Assembly: GCA_017442735.1 (NCBI GenBank)
Contig: JAFRZE010000047.1
Location: forward strand, 1 to 64,000
DNA: 64,000 nucleotides
Direction of reading: 5' to 3'
DNA from: Bacillota bacterium
GTDB lineage: Bacteria; Bacillota; Clostridia; Lachnospirales; Bianqueaceae
Shown: positions 23,849-33,122 of the stretch, piece by piece
Position numbering within the stretch: position 1 is the stretch's first letter
Layout: each line of letters begins with the position of its first letter
The notes under the pieces: generated by a model
What the model was told of the DNA's origin: nothing
The model's input: only the letters and a program-made list of their open reading frames with translations
Database searches by the model: none
Position numbers and translations under genes: made by a program

Positions 23849-25177
23849 TCAGTGATACATCGCCATATATTCGCCGTGGGCTTCAATGAGCTCATCCATC
23901 ATCTTTTTCATATCGCTGATGGACAGCTCTGCCGCTGTATGCGGTTCGAGCATGATGGCACGAAGAATGTCGTCTTTGCTGCGTGTCCGGGCCGCTTCGA
24001 TGGTCAGCAGCTGACAGTTGATGTTGGTCATGTTCATCGCGGCCAGTACAGGCGGCAGTGCTCCGACATAGGAAGGATGGATCCCCATGCCATCCACAAG
24101 ACAAGGCACTTCCACGCAGGCCTGCTCCGGGAAATCGCTGATCAGATGGCCGGTATTCAGTACATTGCCGCCGATGGCATATGGCTTGTTTGTGACCACA
24201 GCTTCCATAATGTAGGAAGCGTATTCCCTTGAGCGTTCATGCGTCAGATTCGGATCTTCTGTCAGGGTCTTGCTCAGTTCTTTCCAGCGCTCGATCTGGC
24301 GGATACAGCGTCTGGGATATTCGTCCAGCGGAATATTGAATTCCTCGATCATTTCCGGATAACGGGACTTGATGTAGAACGGATTGTATTCCGCGTTGTG
24401 TTCACTGGATTCCGTGCAGTAATAGCCAAGCTTGTCGATATAGTCATAGCGGACCATATCGGTATGCTTTTCTGTCTGATTTTTCTCTTTGGCACGCTTT
24501 TTGATCTCAGGGTACAGATCATTGCCTTCCGCGTCCTGGATCGTCAGAAGCCAGGCCATATGGTTGATGCCGGCGATCAGTTCCTTGCGTCCTTCCAGCT
24601 TATCTTCCATCCCCAGCGCTTTCAGCAGCCGTTCGGAACAGACCTGTACGCTGTGACACAGACCGACGGTCCGGATCTTCGTATAACGATTCATGTAGCC
24701 GGTCAGGATCGCCATGGGATTCGTATAGTTCAAAAACAGGGCATTCGGACAGACCTCTTCCATATCACGCGCGAATTCTTCCATGACCGGGATCGTACGA
24801 AGACCGCGCATGATACCGCCGATCCCGAGCGTATCGGCGATGGTCTGCCGGACGCCGTATTTTTTCGGGATCTCAAAGTCGATAACCGTACATGGCTCAT
24901 ACCCGCCCACCTGGATCGCGTTGACGACGAAGGTCGCTCCTCTCAGGGCTTCTTTTCTTTCGTCCACACCCAGATAGGCCTCGATGCGGGCACGATCCTG
25001 ATTGACATTGTGGTTCAGCGTCCGGATGATGGTCAGGCTTTCGTTCAGTCGCTGCTCATCGATGTCATAAAGCGCGATCGTGCTGTCCTGAAGGGCTGGC
25101 GTACACATGACATCACCAAGTACATTCCTGGCGAAAACAGTGCTGCCGGCGCCCATAAATGTGATCTTTTTCTGCAT
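23849..25177 (-). CDS. melA: GH4 alpha-galactosidase
   Basis: 442-residue NAD+- and Mn2+-dependent glycosidase of family GH4, cytoplasmic. The N-terminal Rossmann motif ITFMGAGSTVFARN, NYTNPMA, the metal-binding cysteine motif GLCHSVQ and GINHMAWLL are present. CHSVQ is typical of the alpha-galactosidase/alpha-glucosidase branch and not of the 6-phospho-glycosidases, so the substrate is probably a non-phosphorylated alpha-galactoside; galacturonidases are related and not excluded. It is the last gene of a minus-strand run, 17 bases after vanY. Confidence 0.87.
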   Translation of the reverse strand: MQKKITFMGAGSTVFARNVLGDVMCTPALQDSTIALYDIDEQRLNESLTIIRTLNHNVNQDRARIEAYLGVDERKEALRGATFVVNAIQVGGYEPCTVIDFEIPKKYGVRQTIADTLGIGGIMRGLRTIPVMEEFARDMEEVCPNALFLNYTNPMAILTGYMNRYTKIRTVGLCHSVQVCSERLLKALGMEDKLEGRKELIAGINHMAWLLTIQDAEGNDLYPEIKKRAKEKNQTEKHTDMVRYDYIDKLGYYCTESSEHNAEYNPFYIKSRYPEMIEEFNIPLDEYPRRCIRQIERWKELSKTLTEDPNLTHERSREYASYIMEAVVTNKPYAIGGNVLNTGHLISDFPEQACVEVPCLVDGMGIHPSYVGALPPVLAAMNMTNINCQLLTIEAARTRSKDDILRAIMLEPHTAAELSISDMKKMMDELIEAHGEYMAMYH

Positions 25178-25194
25178 GGTGTTTCCCTTCTTTC

Positions 25195-25773
25195 CTATGA
25201 TTTATTCAGGTATTCTTCCAGTGTCAGGTCTTTTTCTGTCATTTCTTTCGCGATTTCCGGGCTGTCCACGTACCGGATGTGCCACGGCTCATAGCTGTCG
25301 CCGGTAAGATCTTCATAATGCTTCGTGAACCGAAGAATGAAACCAAACTCCGGAAGCTTTTGATGGATCTTTTCCCAGATCTCGGGATACCTTACCAGAT
25401 CCTCATTCTCCACGATATCGGTGAAAGTCTCGTTCTCTTCTTTCAGGCGGAAATACAGATCGACAGCCAGGCCTGTATGATGCTCTGAAAAACCGGGCTC
25501 CGCGACGGTCTTCGCGGTATATTCTTCCCCGTATTTCTCCAGAAAACGTTCTTTCAGTTCCCGCTGATCCTCCACGGACCGGTAGGCTGAATCGATATCA
25601 ATATAGATCCCTTCCTCTTCCAGACTGGCTTTGAGGCGCTGATACGCCTCACCGGTCTTTTTTTCTATATCGATCTGATCACCGATGGAATTCGTGACCG
25701 TGATGGTTTTCAGTTTCTCTTCCCACCCTTCCGGCAGGGGATGATCCTTATTCACTAATACCAAATAATCCAT
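25195..25773 (-). CDS. VanY-like D-Ala-D-Ala carboxypeptidase (M15)
   Basis: 192 residues. Zinc peptidase of family M15 (VanY/DdpX type): SAYRSVEDQREL, the zinc ligands in SEHHTGLAVDLYF, the catalytic and third-ligand motif EPWHIRYV. It trims D-Ala from peptidoglycan stem peptides or dipeptides. No signal peptide is visible, so it may act in the cytoplasm or be exported in an unusual way. The ribosome site is weak. No other van genes except a VanZ-like gene (31180) are near, so this is not a resistance cluster. Confidence 0.85.
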   Translation of the reverse strand: MDYLVLVNKDHPLPEGWEEKLKTITVTNSIGDQIDIEKKTGEAYQRLKASLEEEGIYIDIDSAYRSVEDQRELKERFLEKYGEEYTAKTVAEPGFSEHHTGLAVDLYFRLKEENETFTDIVENEDLVRYPEIWEKIHQKLPEFGFILRFTKHYEDLTGDSYEPWHIRYVDSPEIAKEMTEKDLTLEEYLNKS

Positions 25774-25793
25774 GTTGACGGAGTATCTTTCTC

Positions 25794-26714
25794 TCAGATA
25801 TTTTGGGCAAATTCTGCCAGTGCGCCCGTGAGCTTATCGATCGTTTCCCCGGACGCCACCGTATCACGGGATGTGTGGATCCTTGGCGTATAGTAGCCGA
25901 CGCCCTTCCGGTAGAAGCACGCACATACACCGATACCATTCCGGAAGTTCTTCTGATCACTGTTCATCTTGGCCTGATCCGAGGAATAGATATGCGCTCC
26001 GATCTCTTCCAGCGCCTTCTTCAGTGCAGCGCAGGACGGATCATCTTCCGCGCTGTTCGGTATACTGATCACCAAATGATCTCCGTTTCCCACGCAGTCC
26101 ATGTTGACAGTCAATAGCTTTGCCTGCAGAGCCGGATGCGCTTTTGTCCAGGCGAGAGAGCCTTTCTTGCCTTTCTCCTCGTCGTCGAACAGGATGAAAG
26201 CGAACTCCTTCCGACCGCTGAGCATACGAATGAGGTCAAGCACCGCTGCGATGCCGGAGGTATTATCATTTTTGTTGTGCTTATTCGCCGGACCAAAGAA
26301 AGCAATACAGCAAAGGATCAGATAAACGCCAAAATATACCGCTACGAATCCGGCCCTTGCCTGAATGACTCCGGGACCTCCCAGCGCTTGCCTGACCAGC
26401 AGTCCAGCCGTCAGTGCAATCAATATAATGACCGCGATCGGACCCGCGACATAAGCAAAGTGCAGGATGCGGTTCGTCGGCATCAGGATATTGGGAAAGA
26501 GTGCGCGCCTGGGTGTATCGTAATGTGCCGTGAAAAGCACTTTCGCGTTTTCCGGTTCTCCGATCACCAGATTGATATGGCCTTCGTTCTCCTCTTCCCG
26601 TGCCTCGAACCCGGCTTTTGCCGCCTGCTCTGCCGCGAACTGTCGGAGAGTCTTTTTCTGCTCGGCGGAATGACGAACAGGAAACTGTTCGTTTATTTCA
26701 TCAATACAGCTCAA
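25794..26714 (-). CDS. M28 peptidase with membrane insertion
   Basis: 306 residues from TTG 26714, which has GGGAGG 7 bases upstream. The M28 zinc site is complete: TAHYDTP, KNDNTSG, catalytic FDDEEKGKKGS, NMDCVGNG and a final RIHTSRDTV. Between the first two ligand motifs, at about residues 85-140, sit two hydrophobic segments (GPIAVIILIALTAGLLV and FVAVYFGVYLILCCIAF), which is unusual and should anchor the catalytic domain to the membrane. It follows another M28 gene by 23 bases. Confidence 0.85.
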   Translation of the reverse strand: MSCIDEINEQFPVRHSAEQKKTLRQFAAEQAAKAGFEAREEENEGHINLVIGEPENAKVLFTAHYDTPRRALFPNILMPTNRILHFAYVAGPIAVIILIALTAGLLVRQALGGPGVIQARAGFVAVYFGVYLILCCIAFFGPANKHNKNDNTSGIAAVLDLIRMLSGRKEFAFILFDDEEKGKKGSLAWTKAHPALQAKLLTVNMDCVGNGDHLVISIPNSAEDDPSCAALKKALEEIGAHIYSSDQAKMNSDQKNFRNGIGVCACFYRKGVGYYTPRIHTSRDTVASGETIDKLTGALAEFAQNI

Positions 26715-26737
26715 ATATCTTCCTCCCGCAGCTGTCC

Positions 26738-28006
26738 TTAATCTTTCTTTTCGTCCTGTTTCTTCTTATCGCGCAGGAAATACTTGTCAAGTTCCTTCTT
26801 CATTTCGTCATTCATGCCGGTTTCGATCGGAAGAACGGCGCTGTTCGCGACTTTCTCAATGAATTTCGCGGAGAACTCACCCATCTCCTGCATTTTCTCT
26901 GCGGACAGAACAGACTCCAGATCATATCTCGTATGGATCTCAGCCGTCTTTGTGCCGCGGGAAAGGCCAAGGGCCGGGATGCCTTTGTCACAGAAAGGCG
27001 CGGAGTCACTCGAATGGACACATGTCCTAAACGCAGTCGACCAGCCGATCTCTTTACAGTATTGCTCGGCATAGTTCTTCAGGTCATCCCCACCGGTAAT
27101 AAAAATCAGGTTCGAGCCGAGGATCGTGCCGCACATATCAAAATTGAAACAGAATTTGATCCGTTCCACCAGGTCAGGATTCTGCGCGACATACGCTTTG
27201 CTGCCCAGAAGACCCTGCTCCTCGCTTCCGCACCAGATGAAGCGAAGGGGCCGTTTCGTGGGATGCTTCAGGAAATACTGGTACAGATACAGCAGGTTGG
27301 CGGAACCGGTCGCGTTATCCCAGGAGCCGGTGCCAAAAAGAACGCTGTCGTAGTGGGCGGTCAGGACGATATCCTCTTTCCCATCTTCCGTACCCGGTAT
27401 GACCGCCAGGATGTCATGTGACGTGGCTTCATATTCACGCTGTTTCAGTTTAGCACAGATCTTTGTAGCACCTTTTCCGACCATTTCCATGGCGTCAGAC
27501 GCGCGGATCATAAACCCCGGAACCTTGCCAAGTTCCAGGAAAGGATCCCGCATAGGCCGCGGCATCAGATCGGAGTCATCCGGTGTCTGATACCATTTAC
27601 CGCTGATCGTGATAAACGCTGCCGGCTTTTTCTCGCAGATCATTTTATAGGCGTCGTAGGAAAGCATATCGATCATGACGATCGTATCGGACAGATCTCC
27701 CTTTCCAAGATAGTCGATCGCCTCTCCACGTTCCAGATACAGCAATTTGTACTCGCCTTCGATCTCGCCGCTTCTGCCGTAAGGAACCACTTCGATCTTC
27801 TTCTCATAAGGCTCCGTTACCGCCATTTCACATGTGAAGCACTCATAGGCCGGGATCTGAAACGGCATCCGTTCATAGCTTCCGCCGACTTTTTCGATCT
27901 CATCCGTAAGGATTTTTGCCGCTTTCTCTTCTTCCGGGGTGCCTCCCCAGCGGACAAAGCTCATTGCTTTCACGATATCCAGCTGATAATTACCTGTACG
28001 ATCCAT
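26738..28006 (-). CDS. M28-family zinc aminopeptidase
   Basis: 422 residues. The M28 metal and catalytic motifs are present: TAHYDSVLFGTGSWDNATG, CGSEEQGLLGS with the catalytic Glu pair, FDMCG, and AEIHTRYD near the end. A PA-like insertion lies between about residues 70 and 190, as in larger M28 peptidases. No signal peptide, so probably cytoplasmic. I chose the second of two adjacent ATG codons, 5 bases after AGGAGG. It probably releases amino acids from peptides; the pair of M28 genes suggests peptide use. Confidence 0.88.
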   Translation of the reverse strand: MDRTGNYQLDIVKAMSFVRWGGTPEEEKAAKILTDEIEKVGGSYERMPFQIPAYECFTCEMAVTEPYEKKIEVVPYGRSGEIEGEYKLLYLERGEAIDYLGKGDLSDTIVMIDMLSYDAYKMICEKKPAAFITISGKWYQTPDDSDLMPRPMRDPFLELGKVPGFMIRASDAMEMVGKGATKICAKLKQREYEATSHDILAVIPGTEDGKEDIVLTAHYDSVLFGTGSWDNATGSANLLYLYQYFLKHPTKRPLRFIWCGSEEQGLLGSKAYVAQNPDLVERIKFCFNFDMCGTILGSNLIFITGGDDLKNYAEQYCKEIGWSTAFRTCVHSSDSAPFCDKGIPALGLSRGTKTAEIHTRYDLESVLSAEKMQEMGEFSAKFIEKVANSAVLPIETGMNDEMKKELDKYFLRDKKKQDEKKD

Positions 28007-28026
28007 CATGACCTCCTGATAACTCT

Positions 28027-29145
28027 TTATTTTTGTTCGATCTCGATCACAACATATTCTGAATGACAGCCGGTCTTGAACTGAAAAGCCCAGTTGCTGA
28101 TGCCGGATGTGACAATGAAGACCGTGCCATTCCTCTCTTCAAGTCCGTAACGAAGGGCGTTTTCACCGATCCACTCACCAACATGCCGGATCGGAATGAA
28201 CTGCCCTCCATGCGTATGTCCGCACAGAACCAGATCCGCGCCGGCGGCCGCTTCACTATCAAAATCATAAGGCTGGTGATCCAGGATCACGATATAGTGA
28301 CTGGGATCCAGCTCTTTTAAAAGCTGGTCTGCCGACAGCCGGCCGTGTCCTCTCTGCTCTTCGGAGCGGTCTTTCCGTCCCACGATATAGAACCGGTCAT
28401 CGATCAGCACTTCTTCATCTTCGAGGATGATCACGTGGTTTGCCGTGAGATTCTCCCGCAACTCCTGCCCGGACCAGCCTCTGGAAGCGTCAGAGGAATA
28501 ACCTCTGTCATGATTGCCGAAAACATAGAAAACGCCATATTTCGTCTGAAGTCTCCCCAGCGCTTCACAGCCGCCCTTCATCTCTTCCCCGGAGGTATCA
28601 TCATCAACAAAATCACCGGTGATCACGACCACATCCGGTGAAAGCGCATTGATCTCTTCCATGTATGTGGCAAATTCATCTGCGTCAAGTGCTGTTCCGA
28701 GATGTGAGTCCGCGATCTGTACGATCCGGATCCCGCCCACACTTTTATCCGTTTCCAGTGTATACGTCTGCTGCCAGACATGATGCAGCGAAAACCAGCC
28801 GTATGTCAGATAAAGGATGCACAGAATGACAGCTGCCGCACCTGCCCAGTAAAAACCGTTCTTTTTCTTCCTGATCCTTGTAATGATCAGACTGACGATA
28901 TCACAGACGACCCAGAAAAGGACCAGGTGCATCAGACAGACCAGGGCGTTCATCAGATTCCAGACAGCCCACAAAAGGGCCGTTAAGGCAAGATAGAACA
29001 CCAGACAGATCAGCCGGGAGAGCCACTTTCTGTCTCCGGATAACTTCCTGACAAAGCCAAAGTGCGCGCTGCGAAAGGACAGATACAGAATTCCGCCGAT
29101 CACCAGGAGGATCATGCCTCCGATGATCGCTACCCACAGGATCAT
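28027..29145 (-). CDS. membrane-anchored metallophosphoesterase
   Basis: 372 residues from ATG 29145, one base past the stop of the preceding gene. The N-terminal 120 residues hold about four hydrophobic segments; the rest is a calcineurin-like phosphoesterase: IADSHLG, VVITGDFVDDD, FGNHDRGY, CGHTHGGQ. This layout matches YkuE/YaeI-like proteins. The substrate is unknown; membrane phospholipid derivatives are possible. It is in a tight run with the preceding unknown gene and the aldo/keto reductase. Confidence 0.88.
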   Translation of the reverse strand: MILWVAIIGGMILLVIGGILYLSFRSAHFGFVRKLSGDRKWLSRLICLVFYLALTALLWAVWNLMNALVCLMHLVLFWVVCDIVSLIITRIRKKKNGFYWAGAAAVILCILYLTYGWFSLHHVWQQTYTLETDKSVGGIRIVQIADSHLGTALDADEFATYMEEINALSPDVVVITGDFVDDDTSGEEMKGGCEALGRLQTKYGVFYVFGNHDRGYSSDASRGWSGQELRENLTANHVIILEDEEVLIDDRFYIVGRKDRSEEQRGHGRLSADQLLKELDPSHYIVILDHQPYDFDSEAAAGADLVLCGHTHGGQFIPIRHVGEWIGENALRYGLEERNGTVFIVTSGISNWAFQFKTGCHSEYVVIEIEQK

Positions 29146-29146
29146 G

Positions 29147-29578
29147 TCAACGGATCCCCCATTCGTCTTTTCCTTTCCAGACAAACAGTCCTTCTGCCGT
29201 CGCTAAACTGCGGATCAGCGAGAGCAGTTCTTCCTCCGGTCCATAAAGCGTCATATAGGTATCACCGGGGTCGGAAACGATGAGCGCGTTTCCCGCCAGA
29301 ATATTCAGATATCTGCTTTGCAGCGCTTCTTTCAGTTCTTCCGGCGCAGGATTCTCCTTTTTCAGTTCTTCCACGAAAAGATCCTGATAACAGTTCAGCT
29401 TCAGCAGAACATTCAGCTGCTTCTCGCGGATCACAAAGATCTGCGGTTCCTTCCGATAATACTCTTCTACGGTAAAATACTGTCCGGCAGAGTCCGCCGG
29501 AACCTGCTTTGGCAGGATATCAATGATCCAGTAAGGCTTCTTCAGCAACTCTTCGATCAGCGTTTCCCTCTGTGTCAT
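29147..29578 (-). CDS. small protein of unknown function
   Basis: 143 residues, soluble, with no motif I recognise (MTQRETLIEELLKKPYWIID at the start, WIIDILPKQVP nearby). The start overlaps the stop of the aldo/keto reductase by ATGA and its stop is one base from the phosphoesterase start, so the three are translated together. The coding frame is well supported by these couplings. Confidence 0.75.
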   Translation of the reverse strand: MTQRETLIEELLKKPYWIIDILPKQVPADSAGQYFTVEEYYRKEPQIFVIREKQLNVLLKLNCYQDLFVEELKKENPAPEELKEALQSRYLNILAGNALIVSDPGDTYMTLYGPEEELLSLIRSLATAEGLFVWKGKDEWGIR

Positions 29579-30687
29579 TCGAACATCTCCGCCGCTTTTT
29601 TCAGATGATCCGTGATCGCAAGATGCTGGGGGCAGGCCCCTTCACACTGACGGCATTCGATACACGTACTTGCTAAGTTTCCGTCTGCGGTGGCTGTCTG
29701 GTAAGCGGCTTTCGCTTCCTCGATCTGCCCGCCTCCGAGCTGTTTATTCATCGCGGCAAAGATCTCCGGGATAGGGATCTGTTTAGGGCATCCCTCCACA
29801 CAGTAACGGCAGGCAGTACAGGGGATCGTAGCCGCCCGGCCGAGGATCCGCTGCGCTTCATAGATCGCTTTTTGCTCTTCTTCGTCCAGGGGCTTGAAGT
29901 CTTTCATGTAGGACAGGTTGTCTTTCATCTGATCGATGTTGGACATGCCCGAAAGAACGGTCAGGATGCCATCCAGTGAAGCGACAAAGCGGATCGCCCA
30001 GGAAGCGTAGGACATATCCGGATGGATCTTTTTAAAGAGTTTTTTCACTTCTTCCGGCGGATTCGCCAGACTTCCGCCCTTCACCGGCTCCATGACCGTG
30101 ATCAGTTTGCCATGCTCCCGAGCGACTTCATAATTCGCGCGGGAGGTGACTCTCGGGTTTTCCCAGTCCGCGTAGTTCAGCTGCAGCTGGACGAAATCCA
30201 CTTCCGAATGATCGGTCAGAAGCTGGTCCAGTAGCTTGGGACCCGCGTGGAAAGAAAAGCCTACATTGCGAATGATCCCTTTGGCTTTCTGCTCACCGAT
30301 GAATTCCCAGAGCTTCAGCCGGTCGTACCTGGAGTAATTATTCTCCATCAGCGCGTGAAGCAGGTAGTAATCAAAATATCCCGCGCCGGTCCGCTCCAGG
30401 CTGGTCTCGAACTGTTTGATCGCGGCTTTTGTCGTTGGCGTGATCATCGAGTTCAGCTTGGTCGCCAGCGTATAGGAGTCTCTGGGATGCCGCTCCACGA
30501 GCGCTTTTCGTGTTGCCTTCTCCGATCCCGGATATACAAAGGCGGTATCAAAATATGTAAATCCCGCTTCCAGAAACAGATCGACCATGGTTTTGACCTG
30601 TTCCACATCGATGCCGAGTCCCTTCTTCGGTAAACGCATCAGGCCGAATCCCAGCTTGGGAGTATCTTTTCCATACACGACTGCCAT
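29575..30687 (-). CDS. aldo/keto reductase with 4Fe-4S domain
   Basis: 370 residues from ATG 30687 with GGAGAAG upstream. Aldo/keto reductase barrel (catalytic Asp and Tyr in DTAFVYPGSE, Lys in LATKLN, His in YYLLHAL) followed by a C-terminal ferredoxin-like part with CTACRYCVEGCP and CIECRQCEGACP. This fused form is common in anaerobes and reduces carbonyls, perhaps with ferredoxin-linked electrons. Substrate unknown. Confidence 0.9.
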   Translation of the reverse strand: MAVVYGKDTPKLGFGLMRLPKKGLGIDVEQVKTMVDLFLEAGFTYFDTAFVYPGSEKATRKALVERHPRDSYTLATKLNSMITPTTKAAIKQFETSLERTGAGYFDYYLLHALMENNYSRYDRLKLWEFIGEQKAKGIIRNVGFSFHAGPKLLDQLLTDHSEVDFVQLQLNYADWENPRVTSRANYEVAREHGKLITVMEPVKGGSLANPPEEVKKLFKKIHPDMSYASWAIRFVASLDGILTVLSGMSNIDQMKDNLSYMKDFKPLDEEEQKAIYEAQRILGRAATIPCTACRYCVEGCPKQIPIPEIFAAMNKQLGGGQIEEAKAAYQTATADGNLASTCIECRQCEGACPQHLAITDHLKKAAEMFE

Positions 30688-30713
30688 TTTTCTTCTCCAT
30701 TTCAGACGGACAA

Positions 30714-31187
30714 TTATAGAATCTTTTCCATTCCGATCTTCTGCGGCACCAGACCCATAGCCTCGTAAAACCGCTGCGCACCGGGGTTGCAGCTCCACAC
30801 GTTCAGTGTGATATTGTAAAAGCCTTCTGCCTTCGCGTAAGCCAGTACATGCTCATAAAGCGCCTTGCCGACGCCTTGTCCGCGGCAGGCTTCGTCCACA
30901 CAGATATCATCGATATACAGGGTTCGGATATCGGTCAGGACATGATCGCCGAGGATCTGCTTGTGGACACAGAAGGCGTGACCGTTCACTTTTCCCTGCT
31001 CGTCCGTACACACAAAAACCGGCGTCATATCATCCGCCAGGATCTCTTCGAGTTCCTGCGCGTTATACTTGGTCGCCGGTCCCTTAAACAGATCCGGTCT
31101 TCCCCTGTGATGTACCATATCCACCTGGATGAGCAGTTCCAGGATGCGGGGAATATCTTCTTTGACGGCTCTTCTTACGTTATTCAT
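30714..31187 (-). CDS. GNAT-family N-acetyltransferase
   Basis: 157 residues. The acetyl-CoA motif is ICVDEACRGQGVGKALYEHVLAYA, and the usual NPGAQRFYEAMGL ends the domain. The substrate is unknown. Its start overlaps the end of the VanZ-like gene by a few bases, so they share a transcript. Confidence 0.85.
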   Translation of the reverse strand: MNNVRRAVKEDIPRILELLIQVDMVHHRGRPDLFKGPATKYNAQELEEILADDMTPVFVCTDEQGKVNGHAFCVHKQILGDHVLTDIRTLYIDDICVDEACRGQGVGKALYEHVLAYAKAEGFYNITLNVWSCNPGAQRFYEAMGLVPQKIGMEKIL

Positions 31188-31728
31188 GCTTGTTCTTCTT
31201 TCTTCTCGTAAAAATACGGTAGATCCCGTAGCCGATCGCTACACCGATCGTGTTCAGGATGAGATCATCCACATCGGAAGCCCGGGTATAGAACGGGAGC
31301 TGCAGGATCTCGATCAGCAGCGACATTCCCATGCCCACAAGGACCACTTTCCAGAACCGATCCAGTTTCCTGTAGAGGATCGGCAGGATGATACCGCTCG
31401 GGATAAACATCGTGACGTTGCCGATCAGGTTCAGCAGCAGATCTTTTCTCGTGTCAAAGTAGAACAGATGGATCCAGGGTATCAGGTTCACCCGAAGCGG
31501 CAGGATCTGCTCCGAGTCAAAAGGCAGCGGCTGGACATGTCCGTTCAGACGAGCCATGGGGAAAAACGTCAGCCGCAGTAAAACCGCCAGATTCACGTAC
31601 ATCAGAAGCAGCAGCGCTTCTCTCTTCCAGTTGATCCGGTGCTGCCGCAGGGATCGAATGATCGCCAGCAATATCCAGAAGACTGCGAAAATAAGCTCTG
31701 CCGCAATAAAAGGTATTTCAAAACTCAC
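31180..31728 (-). CDS. VanZ-like membrane protein
   Basis: 182 residues with about five hydrophobic segments. The VanZ pattern is clear: NLIPWIHLF, NLIGNVTMFIPSGIILP, and EILQLPFYTRASDVDDLILNTIG. VanZ itself lowers teicoplanin sensitivity; most relatives have unknown roles. It starts with GTG in a GTGA overlap with the preceding DUF4230 gene. Confidence 0.88.
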   Translation of the reverse strand: MSFEIPFIAAELIFAVFWILLAIIRSLRQHRINWKREALLLLMYVNLAVLLRLTFFPMARLNGHVQPLPFDSEQILPLRVNLIPWIHLFYFDTRKDLLLNLIGNVTMFIPSGIILPILYRKLDRFWKVVLVGMGMSLLIEILQLPFYTRASDVDDLILNTIGVAIGYGIYRIFTRRKKNKHE

Positions 31729-32396
31729 TCTTTAAAAACCACCTCATAGCCACTGGAGTATTCCGCGGAATTCAGAAGCCCACGGATCAGGTTTTCCGCA
31801 TTATCCCTGACACTGTCCAGAAGTTCCTTGTCGTTCATGACACGATTTGCGGTTTTCTCCTGCAGCACAGCCAAAAGATCCGTGGTCACTTCCATCGTCT
31901 GTTCCGTAAAAATCGAATTCTTGATCTCATAGTAGACGAAGGAGTTAAAATCGATCTCATTCGCGACGATCTTCACCTCCGGCAGATCGACGGTGATCTT
32001 CTTGTCTTTTTCATCGACCAGAAAAACTATCTTACCGAAATCGATCCCCAGACTGACCGTGCCCTCATAAGTGAAAACGACCTCGTCCGTCGTCAGCGGG
32101 ATCTTGAATCCATTGATCTCCTTATAGGACTGGAAGGAATCCGCATCCTTGTAATAATAGCGTGTCGTCACCAGATCACTGGCCGGCGCGATCACTTCCT
32201 TCAGATAGCGTATCTCCAGCTTGGAATTCTGTTCCTCGATCACTTCATCCGCCGGTTCTTCCAGATCGACTGATTCGCTGTTATGATGGCTCACAGGTTC
32301 CGCCTGGTTTCTGCCGATAAAAAAGGTTCCGACCGCGACTCCCGCCATGACCACACAGATCGTCACGATGATCGCGATCCAGTATTCTTTCTTCAT
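31725..32396 (-). CDS. DUF4230 membrane-anchored protein
   Basis: 223 residues: one N-terminal membrane anchor (about residues 6-26) and an extracellular domain of the DUF4230 type, with the typical GTVSLGIDFGKIVFLVDEKDKKITVDLPEVKI stretch. The function is unknown. AAAGGAGG precedes the ATG. It overlaps the VanZ-like gene and follows the YhhN-like gene by 12 bases. Confidence 0.75.
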   Translation of the reverse strand: MKKEYWIAIIVTICVVMAGVAVGTFFIGRNQAEPVSHHNSESVDLEEPADEVIEEQNSKLEIRYLKEVIAPASDLVTTRYYYKDADSFQSYKEINGFKIPLTTDEVVFTYEGTVSLGIDFGKIVFLVDEKDKKITVDLPEVKIVANEIDFNSFVYYEIKNSIFTEQTMEVTTDLLAVLQEKTANRVMNDKELLDSVRDNAENLIRGLLNSAEYSSGYEVVFKE

Positions 32397-32408
32397 TTTC
32401 GACCTCCT

Positions 32409-33071
32409 TTACAGGAATATCAGGCTGAGGGCGATCAGCATCTGCCCGATATAATAAAGTCCGATATTCGTAACGCGCAGGCTAAAGCGTGACTTTCCTC
32501 CGAACGTATTCAGGATCAGCACGACGTCGCTGATCAGAAACAGTACCGCACCGGCGGCAAACAGCCAGGTAAAGGCGGAACTCTTCACGATCAGATTATA
32601 GATCGCGGCACAGTTCAGAAAAACGATCGCGCCGATATAAACGATCCCGAAGATCTTGAAAGCCATCTTGGCGGTGATCTTCGACAGGATCCACCACATC
32701 AGAAGCGCTGTCAGGATCACGGCGGCGATCAGGCAGATCAGCCACTTCCCGCTGATGGGCAGGACGGCCGCCAGATAAAGGATGTGTCCGGAAAGGAACA
32801 CCAGGATCCCTACCAGAAACACCAGCTGGCCCTTCTCCATAAACACATAGCGAAGATTCAGCAGAACATCCGCGATCAATCCAAGGATGAGGCCGATCAC
32901 GATCAGCCGGGCGATAGGTGTACCGGGACTTGATAAAACGCCTAGCAGCACGAAACACAGAGAAGCCAGGCCCTTCAGGCAAACGGCAGTGACATAGTTT
33001 TCCTTCTTCTCCTGCATCAGAAACAGACAGGCGACCACCAGACAGATGGGGATCAGAATATACTTGATCAT
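32409..33071 (-). CDS. YhhN-family (lysoplasmalogenase-like) membrane protein
   Basis: 220 residues with seven or eight hydrophobic segments, the usual YhhN/TMEM86 topology. Members include lysoplasmalogenases that cleave the vinyl ether bond of lysoplasmalogens, lipids found in anaerobic Clostridia. Start at ATG 33071 after AAGGAG. The family call rests on topology and general pattern, so it is moderate. Confidence 0.65.
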   Translation of the reverse strand: MIKYILIPICLVVACLFLMQEKKENYVTAVCLKGLASLCFVLLGVLSSPGTPIARLIVIGLILGLIADVLLNLRYVFMEKGQLVFLVGILVFLSGHILYLAAVLPISGKWLICLIAAVILTALLMWWILSKITAKMAFKIFGIVYIGAIVFLNCAAIYNLIVKSSAFTWLFAAGAVLFLISDVVLILNTFGGKSRFSLRVTNIGLYYIGQMLIALSLIFL

Positions 33072-33122
33072 TTCGCTCCTTTCCACACGTTCCGTGTTAC
33101 GTTCCGTGTTATATTCCGTGTA

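Noticed and set aside
25195-31728. Vancomycin resistance cluster
   Set aside because: VanY-like and VanZ-like genes occur, but they are 5 kb apart and no VanH, VanA-type ligase, VanX or VanRS genes are present.
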